Positions 42,186 to 55,000 of a stretch of 64,000 nt of DNA are shown here, one piece after another. The notes under the pieces were generated by a model, which saw only the letters and a program-made list of their open reading frames with translations, ran no database searches and was not told the DNA's origin. The DNA lies in contig JAJGOT010000164.1 in NCBI GenBank assembly GCA_022457155.1, positions 1,436,001 through 1,500,000 on the forward strand. The letters are read 5' to 3'. The stretch is from Cladopsammia gracilis (lineage: Eukaryota; Cnidaria; Anthozoa; Scleractinia; Dendrophylliidae). Within the stretch, counting starts at the first letter, position 1. Each line of letters opens with the position of its first letter. Made by a program: the position numbers and the translations under genes.

Positions 42186-44457
42186 CTCCTTCATTGAATT
42201 AGTATGAAACTTACACAAAATATTGTACATAGTTTGAAGTTTATAAGAGTGTAACAAGTTTGTAAATCGCATTTAAAATTGCGGAGATAAACGAGAAACA
42301 TTGAAATCACTTGAGTCTAAGGGACCGTTCATTATTTATGGGAGGGGGGGATGGGTGAGAAATTAACAAATTTTCCATGTTTTTTCATGCCCCCCCCCCT
42401 TAGTGAATCTGGATTTTTTTAGGTCCCCCCGGTTCTGTTGGGGAAGAATTTCAATACCCCCCCCCCCCCCCAACCACTATTAATCTGATTTCTATAAAAT
42501 AAAAGTTGTATTGTATATGTATCCATACCGTATTTTTTTGTGGGTGCAATGATGTAGTGGCTAGCGTGTTGGTTTTCAGATCTAAAGTAGGTGAAAATTT
42601 GGGGGTGACTGTATTGCTGTCTTGATATTAAAAACTGTGCTTCTAATATCATATTTAGTTTTAAGCATATAGGTGTAAATTTGGGATATGATGGGCCTGG
42701 GGTATGATGGGAATGAGAATTTGATGGGAATGGGGATATGGAGGAGACATAAACCTGTATAAACCAGACATAATGTAGTGTAAACCAGACATAAACGCAA
42801 CAAGACCATAACTTGTTGAAACAGGAAATGAAAAAAATGTTTAGAATAATTTTCAGTAAATTTATTAATAAGTAGTTATTATAACTTATGGCATTTTGAC
42901 TCTTGTGTGGTTTTCTTTATCGAAGCAATTCAACCACTTGGTCCACTGTGCACTTGAATAACTAGAGTTAAGACTTTAATAGTTGTTTATTACTATCACA
43001 ACCAAGACTCAGCTGGGCTATATAAAGATTTATTACAATATACAAAACCACTGCTTCTGAGCAACCCAGAAACCGGGAGTGGTGCACGTGGGTGGGTTGA
43101 CTCACTTACAAGGATGACAAAGGACGAACTGATAACTACAAGATACTACTAACAGTTCTTCAACTTAATGTCCACGTAGCAGATCAGGAAAATTCCTTTG
43201 GCTAGGGTTACAAATACTATGACAAATAGAGAATAGGGAATATTCTTATATAAATTTATTAAAATGCACATTTTTAGTGGTCAAGAAAAATAGCGCTGGA
43301 TCCTGCGAAGCCTTCGGCTTAAAGTTGGCGCTCCTGTGGTTCTAACCATCTGCTGACCTAACGATACTATTGTCTCGATGTTGTCGCTCCGATCATTCAG
43401 AGCCCATCTCAAATTTCACTGTGGATTCCACGGCACATGGATTCCAGCGCACATGCGCTGCTTGTGTGAGGGAACCCCAAAAGCGCATGTACAGGGGTCA
43501 CTTCCGTTATTACACTGGCCCAAAGAGCTATTATCCCGATAAGGTTATCCACGGCACACCTCCACCTGTGAAAGAAGTAGCAGCCTTGACGAATGAGATC
43601 CTCTTATGTTGGGATGGTAAGCAGTAGAGCTCGTGGCTAAGCATGGATCACTTACCGATCTTTTATCACATTCATTCCGCATCAACTGCCGTTTCCAGTT
43701 ACACACCTGAGCGCGGACTACGCACGCGACTTCACGTCACCGCCTGCTTCATGAACGCTTGCACGGAGCGGTCAATAATAAACTCTATTTAAAACTCATA
43801 GTGAAAATTATTTGAAAGATAAGGACTCCACCAGTTAAACCCGTTTTCATGTTTGAAAAACCATCTTGTAACTGCAGTTGAAACATAAATTTCTGTTAAA
43901 AAGGATCGACCTTTTTTTGCTTTTATTGACGTGACTGTGGGCGTCATAGCGGTCTTGTTCAGTGACCCGGGTCCAGTGAACTGAAATTTGTTTATGGAAA
44001 TAGAGTAGCATTTGATGATCCTTTTGAGTTGTTAACCTTTCACTAGCTGAGGGTTTTCTTTGTATTCCATATCAATTGTTCCCGAACTATTTTGGGTTAA
44101 AAAGGACAGAAAATAACTTGCCAAATGGTTTGCTCAGGTTAGACCAGGTTATGCATGATCTGCAGAGTGCCGTTTTTGTGTACAATTTGTGCAACATGAT
44201 CGAAGCATGGTAACAATACTTGCGGAAATAATTCAAAAATCAATTCTAACGACAGACAGTATCATAATGAAAACGGACTATAATGTCTGCTTGAGTGAAA
44301 CGCCGAACCATTATCCTGAAACCATGGGACATGGCAAAATTGAGGTTCAATTCGCAATTTTTTGTGTCGTGTTAAACAATTACTTTGTTGGTTGCGGACT
44401 GAGTATGAGAGTATCGATACGAGTAAATCGAGTAAGGCACTTTCGAAAATTAAAAAG
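42186..44457. other. Intergenic, mostly unrecognised; poly-C tract near 42460
   Basis: No confirmed gene. Homopolymer C tracts lie near 42390-42400 and 42459-42471. Confidence 0.4.
43370..43627 (+). CDS. Open frame of unknown product
   Basis: An 85-codon stretch without an ATG near its start (the first in-frame ATG is internal), reading HGFQRTCAACVREPQKRMYR, then GHFRYYTGPKSYYPDKVIHG and PPPVKEVAALTNEILLCWDG, followed by a stop. Base composition is more GC-rich than its surroundings and the amino-acid mix looks protein-like. No family is recognised, and no convincing splice acceptor was found. It may be the last exon of a gene or a fossil retroelement piece. Confidence 0.3.
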   Translation: MSRCCRSDHSEPISNFTVDSTAHGFQRTCAACVREPQKRMYRGHFRYYTGPKSYYPDKVIHGTPPPVKEVAALTNEILLCWDGKQ

Positions 44458-44713
44458 AACAAGACGCTGTGGGAGCGTATACTTGGGCGTCGTTGTATTA
44501 GGCATATTGGACTGATAATTGTCTTGGGAATCTGCATGCACGTTATTTCACGGTTTGATGATAGGGAGTATTCGGATAGTGTGAGCAGTCTAACAAAGAA
44601 GCGCGTTAACCGTCTAAAACAAGAAGACACACGTGCGAGATCGCACGCAAATTATTAGAGTAGCGTGTCCACTGTGTCAAAAGACGAGTACATACTGAAA
44701 AATACAAATCGAT

Positions 44714-46165
44714 GGGATGTTACTAAAACGGGGAATGGGGAATGGGGAATGGGGAATGGGGAATGGGGAATGGGAAATTGAAATGGGAAATTGAAAATGG
44801 GAAACTGATTTTTTTTAGATTGTTTATAATGCGGAATAAATTTTTTCAGCGGCGATTATCGATATCCACGCTTTTTTTAAAACATTCTGCGCCAAAATAA
44901 AAGGAAAAGAATAAATTGATGATAACGGGAGAAGTGGCCCATTTCGAGGGGGTGGCTCCGAGGAACTTTCGTGAAAAAAAAATTAATTAATAAATAAATA
45001 AATAAATAAAAATAAACTTAACTTATAGCAGCAAAGTAACTCACCAGCGGTTAAAAGCTGCTAAAAGAAATTTTAACACCCGAAGTTAAGCTTATAATTA
45101 TAAAAGTAGCATTTATTAGCGATTCTCGTACTCGACTCCGTATTCACTTCACTTTGGTGAAAACATTTTTTTTAGTTTATAGCTGTAGCACTGACCCCAG
45201 TTGTTCAAAGAGTGGATAGCGCGATCCACCGGATAAATCACTATCCAGTGGATAAACGTTAACAAAACCCATTGCGCTATCCACCGGATAGTGATTTATC
45301 TGATGGATAGCGCCATCCACGTTTTAAACAAATGTTCAAAGCAAAAATACTCCATGACCGGCAGTCTGTAAGTATTACCAATTTTAAGTCAATCTACTCA
45401 TGTATTCGATTTATAGTACGCTATCCTTGTTTAGTCGGCTGAGACGTTTACGATTATAGTCGTCTATTTGTAGTGCGAATTTTTCTTTACGCTCGGCACC
45501 CTACGCAAATTTCTAAGTCTGATGATGTCAAAATTTGCGTAGAGTGCCGAGCGGTCAGAAAAATTCGCACTACAAATAGACGGTTATAATCGTAAACGTC
45601 TCAGCCGACTAAACAAGAATAGCGTAGTATAAATCGAATACATTGAGCAGATTGACTTGAAACGGAATTAATTTTTGAAAGAATGTTGAATGAACATCAG
45701 TGCTACAGCTATAAACTAAAAAAATGTTTGGGAAGTGATTTGTACGGAGTCGAGCGCGAGAATCGCTAACAAATGCTATTTTTATAATTTTAAGCTTAAC
45801 TTCGGGTGTTAAAATTTCTTTTAGCAGCTTTTAACCGCTGGCGAGTTACTTTGCTGATATAAGTTAAGTTTATTTTTATTTATTTATTTATTTTTTTTTT
45901 TTTTTCACGAAAGTTCCTCGGATCCATTATCTTCAATTTATTCCTTTTCTTTTATTTTGAAGCAGAACGTTTAAAAAAAAAGCGTGGATATCGATAATCG
46001 CCGCTGAAAAAAAATTATTCCGCATTATAAACAATTAATCTAAAAAAAATTCAATTTCCCATTTTCAATTTCCCATTTCAATTTCCCATTCCCCATTCCC
46101 CATTCCCCATTCCCCATCATTCCCCATTCCCCATCATTCCCCATTCCCCGTTTTAGTAACATCCC
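44714..46165. mobile_element. 1452-bp foldback DNA transposon with proven 8-bp target duplication
   Basis: The ends GGGATGTTACTAAAACGGGG and the exact inverse lead into GGGGAAT tandem units. The arms are inverse copies over about 650 bp, meeting at 45515-45535. Flanks AAATCGAT at 44706-44713 and 46166-46173 are identical. The duplicate segment at 47916-47923 carries a single AAATCGAT with uninterrupted context on both sides, i.e. the empty site. An 8-bp duplication fits the hAT superfamily. No transposase is present. Confidence 0.92.
45195..45335. mobile_element. Foldback MITE (copy 2), nested in the foldback transposon
   Basis: Same family as 7265-7411: CCCCAGTTGTTCAAAG, GGATAAATCACTATCCA and an inverse arm. 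It is absent from the mirror position in the other arm of the host element, so it inserted after the host palindrome formed. Confidence 0.8.
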
Positions 46166-47662
46166 AAATCGATGCCTACTTTGTACTTACCGTTGAAAAA
46201 AAGGCCGTATGTCAGAGTTTCCCGATCGGGTTGTTATTGGTTTTAGGTAAATCTTGTAACTAGCTGGTCTGTGTTTCCGACACTTTTGAAGTGAATGCAA
46301 ATGTTCGAAGCCATGATGTAATTGCCTGGTCCGGACCGAGGTCAAAACAACTTTTCCAATTGAAAGTTTTGCTGGAAGTATTCCCGCCGTTATTATAATA
46401 AAGTTTGAATGAAACTTATAAATTTAATCAAAGTTAACGACAGAAGTGATAATTTAGGACGAGAGAAATAAATTTAGCCCTCTGAAATATATTTTTTCAG
46501 TTGAGGTAAACATGTTGCAATTTGCATAATGTGAAAGTAATTTGAAACCTTTCCAGTAACGCATAACGCAGCTGTTTCATAAAACATTTCGCAATCAGAC
46601 ACACGAAAATATATCCAGTTTTTATTCCTCTGTATCCGAAACACAGAAAAGAAATTTAAATGAAAAAGTGATCGCTTTAAGGTTATTTTCGCCCGAGAAA
46701 CATTCACTAGCGGAAGCAAAACTGGCAAGAAACGTCTCGCAAGACACCGCGTGCATTGTTTACATCTTCTCTCGGCGGTGAATTTTTGCACCCAAAGTTT
46801 CAGTTGGCTGTTGTGTTCCGTCACCCTGGATCCAGAGGTCCGTTCTCTGAATATCATGAGTGAAATTAACCGCATAAACGGTTAGAAGAAGCTCGCGAGA
46901 CGGACCTCTGGTCACTCGAATATACAACCTCATTTCCATGCGAGGATCTAGTTCAGAATCTGAACTAGGTCGCTGATTGGGTCTCCTACTTGTTTCCAGA
47001 CTCTACCGGGAGTTAACGATGCAACAGCAACTTCGATTGGCTGGACCGAAACAATTCGCAACGGGCGCGTGAAAAACCGGTTTCCCAAAGTGAAGCCACA
47101 CAAACAACAATGGCGGACGTAGATAGAGATCGCGGCTTTTTGCGATCTTTAAAAAACGCTGTGGATTACTCTTTAGTATCCAAATTTTCAAAATATCAGA
47201 GAACTAATTTATTCAGCGCAAGGAGGTCTTGAAAAGAGGTGTTGACAGGCCAGACACGACTTATTAATTCGTGTTATCGTGGAGTGTGACCTTTAGAGTT
47301 TTGTTTGAACAAGGAAAATTTTTATCTCTAGCACGGAGGCGTGCTTTGGAGTTGCAGGTATTCTCGCTGAACGATTTCGCTGACCACTGGTAGGTAACAG
47401 GAAGAGAAATAGGTGTACTGGATTAATTGCGTGCGGATATCAAGGATTCTTTGTTTGTTAAATCTCTCGCCTTTGAAAACGGTTGTATCCAGAAAGTTTA
47501 CTTCTTTGTCGGAGATTAGTGTTTGTTTGCAAGGACAATAAAATCTTCTATCTCCTTTTTCTCGACACTCTACAGTGAAAAAATGTCATCGATGTATCTT
47601 TTTTGATTTAATATTTCTGTCTCGACCGCGTTTTAAACATGTCAGCTGTTAGATTTAATGTA

Positions 47663-48562
47663 AACAAGACGCTGTGGGAGCGTATACTTGGGCGTCGTTG
47701 TATTAGGCATATTGGAGAATAATTGAATCTGCATGCACGTTATTTCACACGGTTTGATGATAGGGAGTATTCGGATAGTGTGAGCAGTCTAACAAAGAAG
47801 GGCGTTTAACCGTCTAAAACAAGAAGACACAGTACACTTAGCGTGCGAGATCGCACGCAAATTATTAAAGTAGCGTGTCCATTGTGTCAAAAGACGAGTA
47901 CATACTGAAAAATACAAATCGATACCTACTTTGTACTTACCGTTGAAAAAAAGGCCGTATGTCAGAGTTTCCCGATTGTTGTTATTGGTTTTAGCTAAAT
48001 CTTGTAACTAGCTGGTCTGTGTTTTTGACACTTTTGAAGTGAATGCAAATGTAGCCGCAAAGTAGCCTTTCGAAGCCATGATGTAATTGCCTGGTCCGGA
48101 CCCGAGGTCAAAACAACTTTTCCAATTGAAAGTTTTGCTGGAAGTATTCCCGCCGTTATTATAATAAAGTTTGAATGAAACTTATAAATTTAATCAAAGT
48201 TAACGACAGAAGTGATAATTTAGGAGGAGAGAAACAAATTTAGCCCTTTGAAATATATTTTTTCAGTTGAGGTAAAAATGTTGCAATTTGCATAATGTGA
48301 AAGTAATTTGAAACCTTTCCAGTAACGCATGACGCAGCTGTTTCATAAAACATCTCGCAATCAGACACACGAAAATATATCCAGTTTTTATTCCTCTGTA
48401 TCCGAAACACAGAAAAGAAAATTACATGAAAAAGTGATCGCTTTAAGGTTATTTTCGCCCGAGAATCATTCACTAGCGGAAGCAAAACTCGCAAGAAACG
48501 TCTCGCAAGACACTGCGTGCATTGTTTACATCTTCTCTCGGCGGTGAATTTTTGCACCCAAA
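47663..48562 (+). repeat. Segmental duplicate B (uninterrupted)
   Basis: Second copy of 44458-46796 without the foldback transposon. The site AAATCGAT at 47916-47923 is intact. Confidence 0.85.
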
Positions 48563-48566
48563 CTCT

Positions 48567-49423
48567 GTTCCTTCAACTTCACGAAATAAAAATTAATGAA
48601 AGGCAAACAACCGAAAGAAGTGAAATTAATTGGGATTCCTACCACGCTTATATTTCTTCCTTCGCTGTCCACTGTTCACTTCTTATTAAATAAGCGCTAT
48701 AATGTATGTATTCGTCTAAATTATCTTCTTCATGTTCGTTTAAACATGTTTTAGCGGGTTTCCGTCATGAAGGTATCGTAGAATTTAAAAATCGCGAGTG
48801 TCAAATACTTTCGCAGTGTCTTCTTGAGTAATTTCCTTACGCATATTGAATATGAAACTGTTAGATGCAACAGAGAAAACACAACTCGCACTTTGTGACG
48901 TTCGCCTCGCATCAACAAACAACAGGTGTACTCCACCGCGGTCAAACGAGAGAAATTTGCAAAAGTTAACCAAGTACTTCAAAGTTAAGGTTGTCATTTT
49001 CACTGTTTATTAAAAGTTTCATATATTAACAATACACTGTCAACTCACTAAACTTTTTGAAAGTTTACTAAAAAAAAGTTTTAAGCGTTTGAAAACTAAG
49101 AACCGCAGAACTGTCGGCGCCATTTGCCAACACAATTTTGCTCAGGCACGAAGCGTTTTGATCAGTTTTCAACGATAGAAAAGAAGCTCGTTATTTTGAG
49201 CCGGACAGATGAAAAGATAGTTACATAAACTAATTATTTTATACATCCTTGCCCACGTTTCCACTTGATACTAAATGAATCCCACCAAATAAAACGAAAA
49301 ACGCCTCGGACGTGTGACCGCGGTGAAGGTTTGAACAATCCCGCCATCCCCAGAGTTGCGCAATACTGCACATTTGTGTACGACCAAACTGCATTTTAAT
49401 ACTTGGTCGCTACGCCCAAGTAA
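48567..49423 (-). repeat. Tandem duplicate C1
   Basis: Matches 49628-50436 in the same orientation. Minus-strand frames within both copies read RGGVHLLFVDARRTSQSA and MRKEITQEDTAKVFDTRD. C1 has a stop (TAA) where C2 remains open. The nature of the unit is unknown. Confidence 0.8.
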
Positions 49424-49519
49424 CAAACAGACACGCTTTGGTCCCCAAGGTTTAAAACCGGTTTGGTGAGATATCCGATCCACAAATCGCATGGAAATGA
49501 GGTTGTGTACTCGAGTGCC

Positions 49520-49612
49520 CAGAGGTTTTTATTTTTTCTCGGCGCGTTGCGCCTCGTTGTCGCGGCTTCGCCGCTCAAATTCGCCGTTTTCACTAAAAAA
49601 TAAAAACCTCTG
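49520..49612. mobile_element. 93-bp inverted repeat between C1 and C2
   Basis: CAGAGGTTTTTATTTTTT and its inverse bracket a GC-rich centre (CTCGGCGCGTTGCG). A similar CCAGAGGTCCGT/ACGGACCTCTGG pair occurs at 46830-46900. Confidence 0.65.
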
Positions 49613-49627
49613 GCACCCAGGGTAGTG

Positions 49628-50436
49628 TTCCGTCAACTTAACGAAATAAAAATTAATGAAAGGCAAACAACCGAAAGAAGTGAATTTAATTGGGATTCCT
49701 ACCACGCTTATATTTCTTCCTTCGCTGTCCACTGTTCACTTCTTTGTGTATTCGTCTAAATTATCTTGTTTTAGCGGGTTTCCGTCATGAAGGTATCGTA
49801 GAATTAAATCGCGAGTGTCAAATACTTTCGCAGTGTCTTCTTGAGTAATTTCCTTACGCATATTGAATATGAAACTGTTAGATGCAACAGAGAAAACACA
49901 ACTCGCACTTTGTGACGTTCGCCTCGCATCAACAAACAACAGGTGTACTCCACCGCGGTCAAACGAGAGAAATTTGCAAAAGTTAACCAAAGTACTTCAA
50001 TTTTCACTGTTTATTAAAAGTTTCATATATTAACAATACACTGTCAACTCACTAAACGTTTTGAAAGTTTACTAAAAAAAGTTCTAAGCGTTTGAAAACT
50101 ATGAACCGCAGAACTGTCGGCGCGCCATTTGCCAACACAATTTTTGCTCAGGCACGAAGCGTTTTCATCAGTTTTCAACGATCGAAAAGAAGCTCGTTTT
50201 GATTTTGAGCCGGAAAGATGAAAAGATACTTACATAAACTAATTATTTTATACATTCTTGCCCACGTTTCCATTTGATACTAAATGAATCCCACCAAATA
50301 AAACGAAAAACGCCTCGGACGTGTATTAAACCGCGGTGAAGGTTTGAACAATCCCGCCATTCCCAGAGTTGCGCAATACTGCACATTTGTGCCTGACCAA
50401 ACTGCATTTTAATACTTGGTCGCTACGCCCAAGTAA
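49628..50436 (-). repeat. Tandem duplicate C2
   Basis: Second copy of the C unit. It is shorter by small deletions, including one after CACTTCTT near 49744. Its minus-strand frame 49736-49990 stays open and ends DNLDEYTKK. Confidence 0.8.
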
Positions 50437-50854
50437 TAAGGAATATCCCCCCAAAAATGAGTAGGGAATGGGAATATTTACCTGAGGAGAGCAGAGGAAT
50501 ACGAAATGTTTTGAGTGTCAATATTCCGCTTCTACCCCCGAAACTATTACGACAAACTATGACATATAGCAAACAAAATATCTAAAAATTAGAAACTTTT
50601 TTCAAGCCGATTTTGAGTAAATCAGAAAAACATTTCGAACTTGTGATTTTGCATGTGTATGAGCACATCCATAAGTTCCTCAATTAAGCTTATAAAAGTT
50701 TAATTTCTCAATCTCGAATTTACGCCAAAATGTGTGTTTAGTGTATGAGATGAAACTATAAAAGTTTGAAAGCGTTTCTCGTTTTAGTTTTGGAGATTCG
50801 ATTTTCTATAGGAAACCATAGTTTTTTGATATTGTAGTTTTAGCGCTTTTCTCG

Positions 50855-50859
<5 letters not shown>

Positions 50860-50901
<42 letters not shown>

Positions 50902-50903
50902 TA
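50860..50903. repeat. (ATT)n microsatellite
   Basis: About 14 uninterrupted ATT units. Confidence 0.95.
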
Positions 50904-50950
50904 CGAACATGCTCGTTTTAGTTCCTACAGCCGTAATGGCGTCAATTCGC

Positions 50951-51593
50951 TTAAGGTGGCTCCATATTGTTCAGTCCTCTCGTCTTTTGCATTCCATTAC
51001 AGCTAGCACGATGGTGTGGCTAAAAATCTTTTACTTGAAACCAGTAAATCTTTTATCAGTTATCATTCGTTGCCATGACAACGCGTAAAGAGGTAAACAA
51101 AATACGCTATTTTGGACCATTTGAGGCTAATAACTTACAAACTACACGATGAAAGTTTTTGTTTTCGATATATTTTTGTTTAATTGGCAAGAGACATTTT
51201 AACAATTTTTAAAAAATTTCTGTACATAGAGTTCAGAGCTACCTTAAATTTATGTAAAAATAACATATCTCTGAATCCTATGTACAGATTTTTTTTCAAA
51301 ATTGGCATAAATGTTTGTTATGTTTATAAGACGAAAATATATAAAAATCAAAAAATTTCACCGAGCAGTTTTGAAGTTATTAGCCTCAAAAGGTTGAAAA
51401 TAGGGTCTTTTTGGCCCCTTTTTACGTTGCCATGGTAACAAATTTTGATGTCGTAGCCACCTAAATTTGTTCATTGGTTAAGTGTTTACAAACCTGTACC
51501 AAATGTTTTCTCTTAACTTTACTGGTGTAGCTGTGATTGAATATCATAGATGTATCATGATAGGAATGTTTAAACTATTAGGAGCCACCTTAA
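50951..51593 (-). mobile_element. TTAA-bounded MITE (copy 2) with X-boxes
   Basis: Inverted relative to 10251-10642 and about 250 bp longer. Ends TTAAGGTGGCTCC and inverse. It contains a perfect X-box GTTGCCATGGTAAC at 51426-51439 and a near match GTTGCCATGACAAC at 51069-51082. It lies about 460 bp upstream of the LRAT-repeat gene start codon. Confidence 0.85.
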
Positions 51594-52053
51594 AACAAAG
51601 ATCAGAAACTTTTCTGAGGGAGTATCAAGTGTAATCATATTCCAGAAGTGATTACTAAAGGCATTTTCCGAAAATTGTGCTCAACTTCGCCAAGAAACAC
51701 TACACTTCGACCGCGACAACGCGAAAATTTCGCGCCTTTTTTGTCCAATCGTGCGATCAATAATTTTTCTCTTTTCTTTTCTTATCTTTTTTTGTTCCTT
51801 TCCCTATTTTATCTAATAGTTCGCGCATTTTTCTCCCAAAAACAAGAAAGTGCAGGCAGCGGTCATTTTCAATTTCCTTCAAAATGCGAAATTTACTGCC
51901 ATCGCTAGATATACGTCATGTAGACATAGCGTATATCGATAACTTTTTGACCATATTTGGGCAGTGTATCAATGTGTTGAATTATAATAAGGGTTATCTG
52001 TATTTAAAATGATAACTTACAGGAGATTTGTTTTCATAGGTCCCACTGAAAAC
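51594..52053. other. Upstream region of the LRAT-repeat gene
   Basis: No coding exon identified. A splice acceptor TTTGTTTTCATAG ends at 52039, so a noncoding 5' exon probably lies further upstream. Confidence 0.5.
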
Positions 52054-55000
52054 ATGGATGTCCATTACGGAGTATACAAATACACAGACAAATATGGTAA
52101 AAAGCATGAAGTTCCCGAGGAACGTGTGTCATCTCTGGAGCAGATTCAAACAGGAGATCATATCTGCTTCAATCGCCAATTCTACTCGCATCACGCCATA
52201 GTAGAGTACATCGATCAATCGAATGACAAAATCAAAGTTATTGAGTACTCCAATACAATGAAACAATTCGTCGAGGATAACTGCAGCCTGCCAAAAAGAC
52301 CAGGGATCGCAAAGGTGGTTAGGGGAGATTACAACATACAAAAGGACACTGTGTACGTAATCAAACACAAGACATGTTTGGATCCCAAACGTACTGTTTT
52401 GAGAGCAACAAGCAGGCTAGGGGAAAAAGCTTACAACCCTGTTACCAACAACTGTGAGCATTTTGCCTTATGGTGTAAAACAGGAATATCATCATCCGAA
52501 CAAGCAAATGACGCCAAAGATGTCATGATGAAAGCGGGATTAGGCGTGGCGACAAAGAAACTTGTAGCTGACGCTGTATCAACAACAGGACAGGAAATTG
52601 TAAAGACAGGAGTATGTCGTGAGGTGACAAAAGAAGTTGTGACCCATACTATATCAAACACGGGACAAGAGATCGTTAAAACTGGAGTTCGCGTGGCCAC
52701 AAAGGAAGTTATGCTGCAAACTACTTCAAAAGCCGGACAAGAGATAGTTAAAACTGGAATGCGTGCGGCGGCAAAAGAAGTTGTGATCCAAACCGCTTCA
52801 AACACCGGACAAGAGGTGGTAAAAACTGGAGTCCGCGTGGCGACAAAGGAAGTTGTAGCACAAGTTGCATCAAATGCCGGACAAGAAATAGTGAAAACTG
52901 GAGTCCGAGTGGCCACAAAGGAAGCTGTAGTCCAAGTTGCATCAAGTGTCGGAAAAGAGATGGTGAAAACTGGAGTCCAAGGGACGACCAAGGGAGTTGT
53001 AGCCCACGTTGCATCAAATGCCGGACAGGAGATGGTGAAAACTGGAGTCCATGTAGCGACAAAGGAAGCTGTAGCCCAAGTTGCATCAAATGCCGGACGG
53101 GAGATGGCGAAAACTGGCGTCCGAGTAGCGACAAAGGAAGCTGTAGCCCAAGTTGCATCAAATGCCGGACGGGAGATGGCGAAAACTGGAGTCCGAGTGG
53201 CGACGAGGGAAGCTGTAGCCCAAGTTGCATCAAATGCCGGACGGGAGATGGCGAAAGCTGGAGTCCGAGTGGCGACGAGAGAAGCTGTAGCCCAAGTTGC
53301 ATCAAATGCCGGACGGGAGATGGCGAAAGCTGGAGTCCGAGTGGCGACGAGGGAAGCTGTAGCCCAAGTTGCATCAAATGCCGGACGGGAGATGGCGAAA
53401 GCTGGAGTCCGAGTGGCGACGAGGGAAGCTGTAGCCCAAGTTGCATCAAATGCCGGACGGGAGATGGCGAAAACTGGCGTCCGAGTGGCGACGAAGGAAG
53501 CTGTAGCCCAAGTTGCATCAAATGCCGGACGGGAGATGGCGAAAACTGGAGTCCGAGTGGCGACGAGGGAAGCTGTAGCCCAAGTTGCATCAAATGCCGG
53601 ACGGGAGATGGCGAAAACTGGAGTCCGAGTGGCGACGAGGGAAGCTGTAGCCCAAGTTGCATCAAATGCCGGACGGGAGATGGCGAAAACTGGAGTCCGA
53701 GTGGCGACGAAGGAAGCTGTAGCCCAAGTTGCATCAAATGCCGGACGGGAGATGGCGAAAACTGGAGTCCGAGTGGCGACGAGGGAGGCTGTAGCCCAAG
53801 TTGCATCAAATGCCGGACGGGAGATGGCGAAAACTGGCGTCCGAGTGGCGACAAAGGAAGCTGTAGCCCAAGTTGCATCAAATGCCGGACGGGAGATGGC
53901 AAAAACTGGAGTCCGAGTGGCGACGAGGGAAGCTGTAGCCCAAGTTGCATCAAATGCCGGACGGGAGATGGCGAAAACTGGCGTCCGAGTGGCGACAAAG
54001 GAAGCTGTAGCCCAAGTTGCATCAAATGCCGGACGGGAGATGGCGAAAACTGGAGTCCGAGTGGCGACGAGGGAAGCTGTAGCCCAAGTTGCATCAAATG
54101 CCGGACGGGAGATGGCGAAAACTGGAGTCCGAGTGGCGACGAGGGAAGCTGTAGCCCAAGTTGCATCAAATGCCGGACGGGAGATGGCGAAAACTGGAGT
54201 CCGAGTGGCGACGAGGGAAGCTGTAGCCCAAGTTGCATCAAATGCCGGACGGGAGATGGCGAAAACTGGAGTCCGAGTGGCGACGAGGGAAGCTGTAGCC
54301 CAAGTTGCATCAAATGCCGGACGGGAGATGGCGAAAACTGGAGTCCGAGTGGCGACGAGGGAAGCTGTAGCCCAAGTTGCATCAAATGCCGGACGGGAGA
54401 TGGCGAAAACTGGAGTCCGAGTGGCGACGAGGGAAGCTGTAGCCCAAGTTGCATCAAATGCCGGACGGGAGATGGCGAAAACTGGAGTCCGAGTGGCGAC
54501 GAGGGAAGCTGTAGCCCAAGTTGCATCAAATGCCGGACGGGAGATGGCGAAAACTGGAGTCCGAGTGGCGACGAGGGAAGCTGTAGCCCAAGTTGCATCA
54601 AATGCCGGACGGGAGATGGCGAAAACTGGAGTCCGAGTGGCGACGAGGGAAGCTGTAGCCCAAGTTGCATCAAATGCCGGACGGGAGATGGCGAAAACTG
54701 GAGTCCGAGTGGCGACGAGGGAAGCTGTAGCCCAAGTTGCATCAAATGCCGGACGGGAGATGGCGAAAACTGGAGTCCGAGTGGCGACGAGGGAAGCTGT
54801 AGCCCAAGTTGCATCAAATGCCGGACGGGAGATGGCGAAAACTGGAGTCCGAGTGGCGACGAGGGAAGCTGTAGCCCAAGTTGCATCAAACGGCGGACAA
54901 GAGATGGTAAAAACGGGAGTCCAGGTGGCAACAAAGGGAGCTGTGGCCCAAGTTGCATCAAATGGCGGACAAGAGATGGTGAAAACGGGAGTACAGGTGG

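Larger units (their letters stand above)
44458..46796 (+). repeat. Segmental duplicate A (interrupted by a transposon)
   Basis: Matches 47663-48562 over both flanks of the inserted element: 44458-44713 corresponds to 47663-47923 and 46174-46796 to 47924-48562. Small indels and substitutions separate the copies. Confidence 0.85.

Noticed and set aside
46474..46875. Pair of related minus-strand frames at 46474-46875 and 48240-48557
   Set aside because: They come from the A/B duplication. The differences between the copies are mostly amino-acid changing, which argues against coding constraint.
47110..47232. 40-codon plus-strand frame starting MADVDRDRGFLRSLKNAVDY
   Set aside because: It has a good ATG context but is short, has no recognised family, only a weak donor nearby, and sits in duplicated repeat-like DNA.
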